From the NCBI GenBank assembly GCA_949130485.1, contig OX422186.1, positions 6,887,292-6,951,291 on the forward strand: a stretch of DNA of 64,000 nt, read 5' to 3'. Positions within the stretch are counted from its first letter, which is position 1. Each line of letters starts with the position of its first letter. Below, one piece after another: positions 33,021-43,439 of this stretch. This stretch comes from Agelas oroides. Lineage: Eukaryota; Porifera; Demospongiae; Agelasida; Agelasidae. The notes below the pieces were generated by a model. It was not told the DNA's origin. It saw only the letters and a program-made list of their open reading frames with translations, and made no database searches. The translations under genes and the position numbers were made by a program.

Positions 33021-33300
33021 GGTGCGTGCACTTTTCGTACAACTAAAAATCAATTTTCCAATTTTCTAGAAAATGGATTTCATCGTCCTTTGACCTACCA
33101 GGAAATGAAAAATCAAATTCGCGTGCCTAAAGGAAACAAAAAAAACAAACTCAGACTGATGCATTCCTTTTTCCTTTTTCTGAAAGGAATTCTAAATCAT
33201 GCATTCCTTTTTTCCTTTATCCGAAGAAAGCATATTACACCCCAAGATGCAACTTAAAGGACCCGCGGAAATATTTAGTTGGACGAAAAGTGCATGCACC
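33021..33300. mobile_element. inverted-repeat element L in the leader of paralogue 2
   Basis: GGTGCGTGCACTTTTCGT at the left and ACGAAAAGTGCATGCACC at the right. The 6-bp direct repeat ACAACC flanks it (33015-33020 and 33301-33306). The paralogous empty site near 27540 shows a single CCAACC. Length is 280 bp. Confidence 0.88.
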
Positions 33301-33345
33301 ACAACCAATCTCTGCCATGCAGTCTGCAAATGCTATGTGAGCCTC

Positions 33346-34439
33346 GTCAGTCCTTAACAACTCAACGGGGGAAGCCTGGGAACAAGACTAAGTGCTCACC
33401 CAAGCCGCATAGCTAATACTACTCAGGTGAGTGAACATTAATCATGCATTTTGTAGTCTTTGGTGGAACATTGATTGCTGCAATGTGCTTTGCATTCCTG
33501 TCCATTCATGTGATATGTTTACTCACCTAAAACTCAACAATGACTGGTCAGGCAATTTAGGACTAACTTCTGTGACATCATCATCATGCAGAAGCAACAA
33601 ACACTTTCATAACAGCAACGAGTAAAGAACTAAATTGTATTGGCAAGTGCTCTAAAAAAAAGGATATGGTTTCTTATTTTTATTTTTATTTTTCGAGGAT
33701 AACCGCACCCCAAGTGGAAAGAAAAGGTTGACTGGGGTGCAGGCAGTAACTGCATCCAAAGTGCAAAGTATCGGGTGTAGGTGGTAGGCCATTTCGTCTT
33801 GCGCATAACAGGAGGTCCAATAGAGGCACACACTTCCAGGTGGTGAGCAAGCAGCAAGAGCACAAACTTTGACTATAAGAGAAAGGTCATAGGTATGAAG
33901 GGTATGGTAAGCAAGGGTGAAGGACAGAGGGCTAAATGAACACATGGTCCTACTGACAACAAAGGCACTGAAGAGCAGGGGGTAAAAATGAGGTGCAGTA
34001 TCCAGCCATTAACAGCCGTGCATGTAGAGTGAAGTGAAGCTAACTTGGCTTTGTAGCTAATGTATGTGTAGTGTGTCTGTTGGAGTGGGGGGGGGGGGGT
34101 ATTGTAGGAAAGTGTGTCTTAAACATTGACAGGTATGTACGGTATGTTTTGTGGGGCGTGGGCTAAACAGGGGGGTTGGCATACACTGGGTGTATGAGTT
34201 GTATCAGTGTGCATGAAGCTCCTTGTTCACAGAGGAACATCTTGTCATAATTATGGGTGTTGTGATAGTCAGAAGCTCAAACTGTCGTCGTTGGATAAAA
34301 GTGTAGGTAGCCAAGATATTTCTAGGTAAAGCTACTTGACTTGACAGTGTACAGGCCTGGAGCAAGCTAAATTTAAGTTGTCCGGCCAGAGCATGTGCAC
34401 AACGCATCTGCTAGGGTGGTCGGGGGGGGGGGGGGGGGG
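33346..34439. other. intergenic, retroposon tail and low-complexity sequence
   Basis: On the minus strand, a segment ending CGAAAAATAAAAATAAAAAT at about 33672-33693 looks like a retroposon 3' tail. A similar segment without the tail lies at 35660-35703. Poly-G runs occur at 34088-34100 and 34423-34442. No gene is supported. Confidence 0.5.
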
Positions 34440-34637
34440 GGGGTGCGGCGAGCGCGAAGCGCGAGGCGCATAAAGCTCAGATGTCATGACAGTCAGAAAA
34501 GTCAAAGAAAAAGGTGTGAAATAAAGACGAGAAAATAAACACGGAGGGAAAAAAAGACAGTGACTCAGGGAGGGACTTGAACCCGTGACCTGGCAAATGG
34601 CCTGCCATGCTCTAACCAACTGAGCGACCGAATCACC
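34440..34637 (-). mobile_element. tRNA-derived SINE-like element
   Basis: The first 77 nt (34636-34560) resemble a tRNA. Seven acceptor pairs form (GTGATTC/GAGTCAC). An A-box-like TCGCTCAGTTGG and B-box-like GGTTCAAGTCC are present, and a five-pair stem sits where the anticodon arm should be. The loop lacks U33 and the T stem is mismatched, so it is not a working tRNA. A T/A-rich tail follows. Confidence 0.6.
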
Positions 34638-34640
34638 CGG

Positions 34641-35697
34641 CAACTCAGTGGCTGAGTTCTGAGTACTTAAGGCTGAGCTCCCAGGGATCCAGCTGAAGCG
34701 GATACCAAGCTGGCATGTTCGATGGGGAGGTGAAATGGTTTTGATCTTGTTGAACTCAAATTAATCAGTACAAAACCAGCATACCTCAAACCTCAAAGAA
34801 GGTAATGTGTTTTCGAGATGCAAGTTTCACAGGCTGGGTGGCAAAGGAAGAGCTACATCTGTTGGTGAGGCTGCTGATGTCACATGCACTGAACACAATC
34901 GTCCACAAGATCAGGCATCAAATAAGGCAAAGAAGCTGGTGTCCTCCACAAGGAAGGGACAATACAGCCTTAGCGATTATCTACATGCCATAGACTATCA
35001 AACAGTGTCGCTATGCTCCGTTGAAATAAATCTGCCACCAGAGATTTGTAGCTCATGGATACAGTTGAGATGGCTCGAAAGAAACACTGTTGCCATAAGA
35101 AGCGATGTGAATGCACAGGATGTGCCGCACTGCAGTGAGCCAGTAGCTATGTATGCATTTCTCTGAAGTGTCAAAGTGACTTGTAGCTCAGTGTGGCCCT
35201 GCTGTATTGGTAGTCTGTTATCAGAAAGTAGTAGCTAATAGATCTAGCTTGTTAACAACGTACCCACCTTAGCCTTTATACAAAGCTCCGGAGTTGCAAG
35301 TGAGGATGAAGTTTGTGTGGTCACTGAAGTGTCAACAGGTTAGCAGGGGTTTAAAAAAATCGTATATTCTCAAATGTAAGTACATTCATGTTAAAATGGC
35401 TAGTTTGGTCACTGTGTCACCGTAGGTCCAATTCTGTATGGCCCCATAGCTACAATTGCCGTGGATTAGCTCTCGACCTTAGCGCTTGCACAGTAGATAC
35501 TTCAATGATAACTGTTTCAAGCTGTGGTGTCAAACTTCAGTAAGTCCTCTCTGGCTGGGAAAGAAACATTGGGCATGCACTTGCACTTTTGTGGCTTTTC
35601 ATTCATTCATTCATTCATTACTGTATATATTTTTCTTTCCACTTGTGGTGAAATTAGTATTCTGTCGAGGCTAACTGCATGCCAAGTGGAAAGAAAA
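34641..35697. other. uncertain region with a possible exon
   Basis: A 119-codon frame at 34807-35166 (plus) has a serine/lysine-rich start and a well-balanced composition, but no recognisable domain or clear start context. The segment 35200-35410 is a degenerate duplicate of 36040-36265, and 35440-35600 of 37367-37540. I do not assign a gene. Confidence 0.3.
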
Positions 35698-35699
35698 CG

Positions 35700-35952
35700 A
35701 TGACTTGAATGTGGGTGGACAAACCACTATATAGTGACTTGAATGCAGGTGGACAAACCAGTTTGTTCTGTCTATATGGTGACTTGAATGCAGGTGGACA
35801 AACCAGTTTGTTCTGTCTATATGGTGACTTGAAGGAAGGTGGACAAACCAGTTTGTTCTGTCTATATGGTGACTTGAATGTAGATGGACAAACCAGTTTG
35901 TTCTGTCTATATGGTGACTTGAATGCGGGTGGACAAACCAGCTTGTTCTGAC
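35700..35952. repeat. 45-bp tandem repeat, about 5.6 copies
   Basis: The unit contains GACTTGAATGCAGGTGGACA...TTTGTTCTGTCTATATGGT. Because 45 is divisible by 3, open frames run through on both strands (repeating YRQNKLVCPPAFKSP on minus). These are probably not genes. Confidence 0.93.
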
Positions 35953-36304
35953 AAATTATTAAGGACCTAGTGTAGAAGCCTAGGTACAATAGGGCAATTG
36001 TGGAACAAGGAATCAAATCCAGTTGATCAGCTGGTGTGCTTAATCGATAATCTGCTACCAGAAATGTGTAGCTAATGGTAGCTTGTGAATGGTGTACATA
36101 CATTAGTCTTTGTACAAAGCTAAAGAGCTGCAAGTTGCAGGTAACATTGGTGTTGTCACCGAAGGGAAAGTACTTTTGATCATAACTCAGGTTAGCAGTG
36201 GTAAAAAAATAGCATATGCCCAAGTTCTGCAAATACAAGTACCTTCATATTAAAACATGAGACTTCCTGTCCATCTACGAGCTAACCTTCATACACCTAC
36301 CTCA

Positions 36305-36742
36305 TCATCTGCCATAGCCTCGTCCCCGGCGCGCGCGATAAAACGGAGAAGCGCCTGGTACACACTGTTTGCGCATGCGTTTAATCTCCCCAAGATGTGG
36401 GGACTCCGGACTATTTTCTGATTCTTCCGTGTTATTTGACGTCAGAGTTCGGACTCGATATAGTAAACTTGTCAGGATAATGAAAGTTCGGATTTTCAGC
36501 AAGCAATTTATCAAGCCCTTCAGCGACTTGCGACCCCAAGTATGGTTCTCTAAACTTTCAACTCTCCGCTTGCACTTCGCACACATGAGATTCGGTAAGT
36601 CGTCGTCATGGTTCAACGTTATATCCAACAGAGTGCTTATCCTTGATGCTAGTCTTTCCTGGTTAGCTTTTTTACCAAACAATGCTACTCTATGGTGGCT
36701 ATAAGCCACAGAGGATCAGCAAAGGCGGCACACCGATGCCAT
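36305..36742 (-). pseudogene. ZAD-like zinc-finger N-terminal domain inside an inverted-repeat element
   Basis: From an ATG at 36742 the frame reads MASVCRLC, hits TGA at codon 9, then continues open to 36305. The continuation includes VALFGKKANQERLASRISTL and DDLPNLMCAKCKRRVESLEN. The CxxC...CxxC spacing and the D-LP--C--C-RR-ESLE pattern match ZAD-type domains found at the N-termini of zinc-finger proteins. The fragment lies between inverted ends (TAGCCTCGTCCCCGGCGCGC at 36313; GCGCCGGGTACCAGGCTA near 36905) that also carry GGTACACACTG. A captured or element-encoded domain with a premature stop is the best reading. Confidence 0.6.
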
Positions 36743-36906
36743 TTTCGCTGACTGGTCCACGTCGGGATGTTTACTACTTAAATTTTGTCAGAGCATACGC
36801 CCCTAAACAGTGTAAACGTCATAAACGTGAGCAACGCCATTTTTAATTAACCGGAAGCGCATCAGTGTGTACCAGGCGCTCTTCCTCCGCGCCGGGTACC
36901 AGGCTA
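36313..36906. mobile_element. family C large element carrying a ZAD-like fragment
   Basis: The ends GCCTGGTACACACTGTTTGC (about 36352) and CAGTGTGTACCAGGCGC (about 36863) are inverted copies of each other, as in the elements at 20567 and 63774. The interior holds the zinc-finger relic. Confidence 0.65.
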
Positions 36907-37570
36907 CATCTGCCACTGCATGAAGAGTCTTCTGAAGGGGAAGAGAGTGAGGACGCCAATGATGGAAAAGGAGCTCAGTGTGCTCGGGGCTCAGAGTCAA
37001 CTCCGGTTGCTGCCAGAACTATCTCAAAACTCAAGACCTAATTACTTATAACTAGTTGTATTCGTAGCTTATGTCTTGTTGTTGTGTTGTTGTTTGGTTT
37101 CCATAGTATAACAAGATCTTTGTGTTGTATCTTCTTGTGTGTTAGTTGTCCAGGCTGCCAGTCAACTCTGGTTGTCCCACAGTGCACAAACATTCTCACT
37201 CTTCACTTACTACCCATTCACAATATTTATACTCATGCTCTTTAACACACATAATCATTTGTGTACTGTGAAGCAGTAATAATAATCGTAATAATAATAA
37301 TAATAATAATAATAATTGTGAAAACCTGTGTTCAATTTGTGGATGTCAAATATTTGGCCTCATGCACTTGTCGTGGATTAGTTCTCAGCCCTAGAACTTG
37401 AACTGTACATACTTTCAATGATAACTGCTTCCAACTGCCTCGTCAAAGTTGAGTAGGCCCTGTTAGCCTGGGAGAAAATGGCCAATAGTAGGCATGTGCA
37501 AGCACTCGTATGGGTTTTCTCAACTTTCACTTGTTCATTCATTTATATAACTAGATGAATGCAGGGCATT
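36907..37570. other. intergenic with a possible acidic C-terminal exon
   Basis: Plus frame 36904-37041 reads HEESSEGEESEDANDGKGAQ and later ISKLKT before TAA, an acidic tail that could be a genuine last exon, but I find no partner exon. An (AAT)n run is at 37290-37316. The segment 37367-37540 duplicates 35440-35600. Confidence 0.3.
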
Positions 37571-38723
37571 GTGGGGCGAGCCTGAGCAAGCAGTATGCCA
37601 AGGACTACAATTGCGCATGCGCAGTTCATACACACGTGCGCGTACCCCTTCGCACTTGTCAAGGTGTCGAAGTTGGCGTGGCGTTTAGTAAGAAGTAAAG
37701 TTGCTGTTTGCTTACTGTGCCTCATCCAAGTGTAGAAATGACAAAGGCAGCGTTGTACGTTATTCACACTGAATGACCTCGTAATTGAAAGTCTTCAATT
37801 CTTGGCCAACCCACATCTAGTTTTCTGCTTAGGGGTGAGAAACAATGAATTGGTTTGGAAGAGGCTAACATGCAATTTTTTGTGTACACAATCACCGTTA
37901 TGGTTTATCAATTTTTGTTGTAAACAACATGACATTACACTAATAACGATATAAAAGTGATGACATAATATTTCCTGTTTGCATGAGAGCTTACATTGGA
38001 GTTTCTATCGACCAAATGAGCTTCAAATGGTAGTTTTTTTACACATTGCCAGTGAGTTAATGGATGTTGGTTGGTTCAGTTTTTCCATTAGGGCTGTGTC
38101 ATTGCTATCTCAACACCATTGTTGGTAGCGACAAAAGTTTTCCATTTTTTCTATGACATTTTCTCTGAGAGTTTCTACTCCAGGTTGCTGAACGTCGTGC
38201 TGGCTAGAAAAGTCTATATTTGCATCATCATTGTCTCTGGCAGATTGTGTAGTGGAGACAATTGTGGCAAATGCTTCCCATTCTTGCTTACCTGGGTAGC
38301 CTCGTTCCCAGGCTCTCCCCGCTAAGAAGGGCCCTCCCCCCTCTTAGTGGGGAGAGCCTGGGAACGAGGCTACACCTGGGTACAGTTCACTGAAATCACA
38401 CAGCTATTGCTTGAATTCTTTGTTGTTAAAGATCACCTGACGGATGGTGTCCTTTTCCTCCTTGACGTCGGGCTTCTTCTCTTGCGGTCACGGAAGCCAT
38501 GTACGCTAATGCGCTATTGGAAGCCCTACATACTTCATGCGACCAAGCGCGGCGCGCGGGTGATTCTCTTGCGGTCACGGAAGCCATGTACGCGAATGCG
38601 AAGCCCTACATACTTCGTGCGACCAAGCGCGGCGCGCGGGTGACGGTCGTACGATAACGATAATACATATATGAAATCTCCCAGCTGTACCGCCTATGTG
38701 GGGCTCGCTCAGGCTCGCCCCAA
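37571..38723. mobile_element. element D-type ends enclosing about 1.15 kb
   Basis: GTGGGGCGAGCCTGAGCAAGC at 37572 and the inverted GCTCGCTCAGGCTCGCCCC at about 38704 are the termini of element D. The interior does not resemble the other copies. It contains a nested family C foldback (38297-38372) and a 90-bp direct duplication around TTGCGGTCACGGAAGCCATG (38479-38643). It may be one long element or two unrelated ends. Confidence 0.5.
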
Positions 38724-40865
38724 TCAGAGAGTCGGTAGACTCTCTATGTAGGGATGGCGCCGACGCGCAATATACAGTGGCGGATTTAGGGGGGGTAAGG
38801 GGGGTGCAAATGCACCCCCCTTTGGCGGCTAGTAATGTATTTTGCGTACATAACTGCACGAGTCCATCAAATGATTATGCAGCAGTGGCATGCAGCAACA
38901 ACAACCAGGCACAGTTACACACGTATCAGTTCCTTACTGATCTCCAGACGTTTGACTAGGCCTAGAGTTGCTTCGAGATATTCAGTTCGGCCCGAGGGGT
39001 CCGCCACGGCGTGCCTCGGCGTACGAGATTTCGAAATCCACTGGATTTCACGTGGATTTCGGATTTCAGAGTGGATTTCTGGATTTCACAGTGGATTTCT
39101 GGATTTCAGTTTGGATTTCTGGATTTCAGTTTGGATTTCTGCAGACAGGTTTCTTAAAACAACACTGTCGGACAGTGTACGAGATTTCTTTTGTGACGGA
39201 CCCCTCGGTTTGGCCTTCCAGCTATATTTTGTATGAATGCGTTCACGTGACCGAAAGTGGGCGTGGCAACCCAAAAATTTTCGGCGCGCTTCGCGCGCCA
39301 GTGACTCAACCCCCCTTTCTAAATTTCTAGATCCGCCACTGATATATGCAATACAAAACCTTATTTAAGCGCCCAGACGTCCTCTTTGAGTGCCTTTGTG
39401 ATCAGCAAGACTGATATAGTTGCCCAAAAGCCACGCGGAAGAAAGCTAAACACAAAAGTGTGCGGTAGCAAAAGTGCCATTTTTCGTATTCTTCTTTCTT
39501 TCTTCGTTACGACTTTTGTTCAAACAACGATAACTCAAAAACGGTTCAAGCGCTCACCTTGATTTTAGCACGAAACAGATGCTCATCACAGCTCGCAGCT
39601 TCCCAACCACTCGGCGTCTTCATAGCTTCAAATTCAGCCTGGTCAACAAAAGCCATTCACAACAGTCTGAGGCTGCTGTCCGTTGCTTAGGACGCCATTT
39701 TCTAATTTTGTACGCATGCGTACACGAAGTCTCGTTCCCAGACCAAAGACCACGGTCATTGGTCTGGAAGCGAGACTAGTACACAAGCGAAATAGCCAGC
39801 GGGCAGTACTCGTGGGGGGCACGGTCTTTTCCCCCCGCGGCATTGGGCAAGGCTTCTGAGCACCACGTAGGTAAGGCGCTACCTACTTGTAGCTACACTA
39901 AAAACAGCCTACTCACAGCTTTAGTGAACTGTAAAGCTAGGATGGTCAGTTGTCAGTATGATAGTTTTCTGTGCTGCAGCTGGTCAGTCGTCGTGACAAC
40001 TGAATCATGAAATTTGTTTCACAAAGTTTGGTAGGGAGAGTGGTTGTCCCTTCATCAGGTTCTAGCTGGCTATATTACACATAATTATTACATGCCTGGA
40101 ACCACTACTAAACTGTGAACTGTGCCGTTTCAAAAGTCCTGGTGTTGCGGTTACACTTGAAATATTCTTCTTAGGTCTAACTGTAACTGAGATTAACATC
40201 AAAAAAGTACAGAAACAAGACTTAAAAAGCATTAAAAATGTAAAAAGATGTAGGGATGGCATGCCAAAAAGTAGGCAAACAAGGGTAGGGATAATGCATG
40301 AAAGCAAAGGTTAACATATTGGCAAAGCCCCATCCCTACATCTTTTTCACACTACAGCTGATGCAATGCTGCTAGATCATATTAGCCTCGTTATGAGCCG
40401 GCATGTGGGAGAAGAAAAGGGCCTGGGGATGAGGCTAAAACCATGCCATATACTTTAAAGACAGTATCACAAGTCTGCAGTTAGCCTCGTTCCAAGGTCA
40501 AACAGGCCTGGGGACGAGGCTAGTCTGCAGTCTACTCCAACTAACTGCTTAAGTTGTTGAAGAGGTTCATAATGCTACCAACAAGGTCATACTAGCCTCG
40601 TTCCCAGACCACGTGGGAGGAGGAAGTGGCCTGAGAATGAGGCTACAGCCATGAACTGCCAGTGATGGTTGTGAACTTGTGGTATGTTTTAGGAAGACCC
40701 CATGCACTGTCTATTAACTGTAGTGTGAAAAAGATGTAGGGATGGGGCTTTGCCAATATGTTAACCTTTGCTTTCATGCATTATCCCTACCCTTGTTTGC
40801 CTACTTTTTGGCATGCCATCCCTACATCTTTTTACATTTTTAATACTTTTTAAGTCTTGTATATA
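38724..40865. mobile_element. composite element A, copy 2 (inverted), interrupted by element B
   Basis: It mirrors 11707-13200, from CAGAGAGTCGGTAGACTCTC and ATGTAGGGATGGCGCCGACG at the left to the foldback arms around GATGTAGGGATGGCATGCC at 40248 and 40735. Element B is inserted at 38775. The terminal foldback carries three family C hairpins (40382, 40482, 40593). Confidence 0.78.
38775..39341. mobile_element. element B, copy 2, nested in element A
   Basis: CAGTGGCGGATTTAG...GATCCGCCACTG, 567 bp, inverted relative to 4939-5351. Comparison with the uninterrupted element A (13130-13165) shows a 5-bp ATATA duplication. A stretch of GGATTTC/TGGATTTC repeats (39037-39140) is absent from copy 1. 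Confidence 0.85.
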
Positions 40866-41009
40866 TTCCACTTGGGCTGTAATTTGTTTTACATGAATTG
40901 TATTAAGATTCAAAGTTCATGTGGGTTGCTTTGCAGTGAGCAAGTGTAGCTTTTGGGATGGCAAACTGCTTTCTGTGTTGAAAGTATTGATCAGATAGGT
41001 GATTTACAT

Positions 41010-42371
41010 TGTTATCATGCACTGTATAGAAGGGTGTATACATCAATAACAGGGAGATTATCAGTTTCAGGACCATTTACGTCTTTCTCCCTGTCCTGGA
41101 GCAGTGACTGGTACTCCAATGGATTCACCATCCTATCTGGAAGCTGCTGTTTATCACACAACTCTTGTTGCCTAAAGTTGTGGCTTTGCAAATCTCCTTG
41201 GCACAACCCCTGTTATATATTCATTCGTGCTCATGTGTGATTGCAGTGCGAAGGAGTTAAGGTGGCAGCCATGTTCAAGTTGCTATACATGCATGAAAAC
41301 TGAAAACCAAATCATGGAATAGTTAAAGCACTGCAAGTCAGCAAGTTCAAGTCAGTAGCTAAACAACACAGAATTATACATGCACCAATAAAATGTACTA
41401 CATGTTGATACAAAGGTTGTATAGCAAGGCTAGAACAGCTGTTTTTAATTTCAGTGATGTATCAATATACAGAACCATAATTATTGTCACACAGTGCATG
41501 GCACTGTTATCAATGTATAGAACCATAGTCATTGGTGTATGCACCAATAACTGGTGGATTATCAGTTTCTGAACCATCTTCTTCATCTTTGTCCTGTTCT
41601 CTGGCAGTGGCTGGTACTCACATGGATTCACCATCCTATCTGGAAGCTGCTCTTCATCATAACACAGTTTCTGTTGCATGAAGTTTTGGCCATGTCACTT
41701 TTGTTGCAGGCACTGACAGATATTTCTTGAGTTTTGGTGACATTTCTGTAGTGTTTTCAGGAAAGGGGTCTGCATGCTACATACACAACAAAGTACACCA
41801 GTGCCATGGTATAGTGCTTCGATGAAGCCTACCAGCCAGACCCACTTTCCTTGTGTCTCTAAATTGTAAAGTATCCAGTGTTGCAAGGCACAATGATGCT
41901 AAAATCAGACTGTCCAGAATATTCAACCAGTTTTTGTCTTGTATGGATGCAGCAGAGCAAACAGCAGGGAACCTATGATAATGACTACTGCATATATGGT
42001 CATTCCAAGTAGAACACTAGAAATAGAACAAACTGCCAACAGCATGACACTGGGGTAAAATTTAAAAATGCAGCGAATTGTACCAGTCCAATAATCATTT
42101 GTGCCATCTGTTCTGTTCTTGTAACAACCCTGGAAAACATCAGCAAAGATGTGCAGTGCAGGCCACCTGATTTCCAAACAACCAAGCAGCTTCGAAATGT
42201 TGGTATAAAATGGGAAGCAGTGGAGGCAGAGCAATGAAAGTTGACAAGACTGCAATTGCAAAAGGGAGGTGTTCCTTACCCCAATAGAGAACTGTTGGAG
42301 CAAGGAACAAATAGTAAGATGAATTCCCCCGGATGTCTGTTACGTCCACCTGATACTGCAATGAGTTTGTT
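41010..42371 (-). pseudogene. decayed 3' fragments of the nine-span family
   Basis: Two tail fragments lie side by side. One at 41010-41206 reads LPDRMVNPLEYQSLLQDRE and TDNLPVID. The other starts at about 42371 with DVTDIRGNSSYY and runs through LEIRWPALHIFADVFQGCYK, GSLLFALLHPYK and EQLPDRMVNPCEYQPL to about 41510. The second corresponds to roughly residue 345 to the end of paralogue 1 and needs at least four frame changes. The N-terminal half is missing and the break is followed by LINE sequence. Confidence 0.85.
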
Positions 42372-42464
42372 TATCCTTTTGTTGTACAGATAGTCCTAAC
42401 TCAGCCTGACAAAGGTCCAGATTGGTCTAAAACATCACACGTTGTACTGTTGCTGTGCAAGACA

Positions 42465-43410
42465 TGAAGTTTTTTTGTTTTTTTATTTATAATAATTTTG
42501 CATATATAGAGCATGGATACACAAATAGCATGATGCTAATACAAGTGTGGACCCAATGTTACAATTATAGTACAAGTCATATATTTAAATGTATTGGTGT
42601 GCATTAAAGAAGTAATATTATACTAGGTATGATATAGGTAGTTAAAAAATACTATTTTAAGGTAGGAACTAATGCATGTTTCTGAAGTGAACAGATAATT
42701 TACTCTTGAAGTGTTCGGCATCAGGAGAGTCAATAATATCATGTGGAAGTGCATTCCATTGGTCTTATATAGCATATGAAACTTTCAAGGTGAGACTGTG
42801 AGATCGGGAGTAGTGGTGGTACTCTCTTATTTCGATAGGTGTGTTGTGTGGCAGACTGTATACTCCTTTAACAATATTAAATAGAAAACTTAGACGTAAA
42901 AAGAACCTTCTTTTGGACAGACTTGGAATGTTATTCGTGGAGAGCAGGGTATGGTAATTGGTGTCCCAATTCCTAAAACATACACGCAATGCAAGTTTCT
43001 GAACAGATTCAAGAGTGTCAATTTGACCCTTTTGGTGAGGAGACCATACAGTGGCAGCGTACTCTAGTTCAGGTCTAATACAGGAAAGATAGAATTTCAG
43101 CATTGTGGCATTGTTGGCATTTTTGCAGCATTTGTGATAGAGGATGCCCACCTTTTGCCTAGCTTTGCGACACACTTCTGTGATATGTTTGTTCCAAGAA
43201 AGGTTGGATGTTATCCAGACTCCAAGGTATCTGTAGTTGTCAACTCTTTCCATGGTGACACCGTTTATTTGGAGTGGAGGCTGGGACTCCAGGGAAAGGT
43301 TTATTTGATGTTTCCTGGAGATTACCATATACTTACATTTGTCTGCATTGAATCGTAGAAAATTTTGTTCAGTCCAAGATGTAAGGCTGTCAATGTCAGA
43401 CTGTAACATG
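42465..43410 (-). mobile_element. 5'-truncated non-LTR retrotransposon (LINE) with reverse-transcriptase C-terminus
   Basis: An open frame of 214 codons (43409-42765) carries the end of a LINE reverse transcriptase: FNADKCKYMVISRK, YRYLGVWITSNLSWNKHI, FYLSCIRPELEYAATVWSPH and QIDTLESVQKLALRVCF, in the order seen in CR1/Jockey-type elements. The catalytic palm is missing, so the copy is dead. The 3' UTR ends in an A/T-rich tail at about 42470-42500. Confidence 0.82.
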
Positions 43411-43439
43411 GTAAAGTTTGAATTCTGTCATGCTATTAC

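Larger units (their letters stand above)
29193..33345. repeat. segmental duplication, copy 2
   Basis: Homologous to 23612-27598. Differences include a 280-bp transposon at 33021, a one-base frameshift near 32256-32262 and a small inversion at 30152-30221 relative to 24621-24682. A fragment resembling the ATGAGACACC satellite lies at 29157-29190, just outside. Confidence 0.9.

Noticed and set aside
34560..34636. Functional tRNA gene on the minus strand
   Set aside because: The A and B boxes and acceptor stem are tRNA-like, but the anticodon loop lacks U33 and the T stem is mismatched; better read as a SINE or pseudo-tRNA.
35654..36238. 194-codon minus-strand ORF
   Set aside because: About half of it is the 45-bp tandem repeat; the remainder is low in conserved features.
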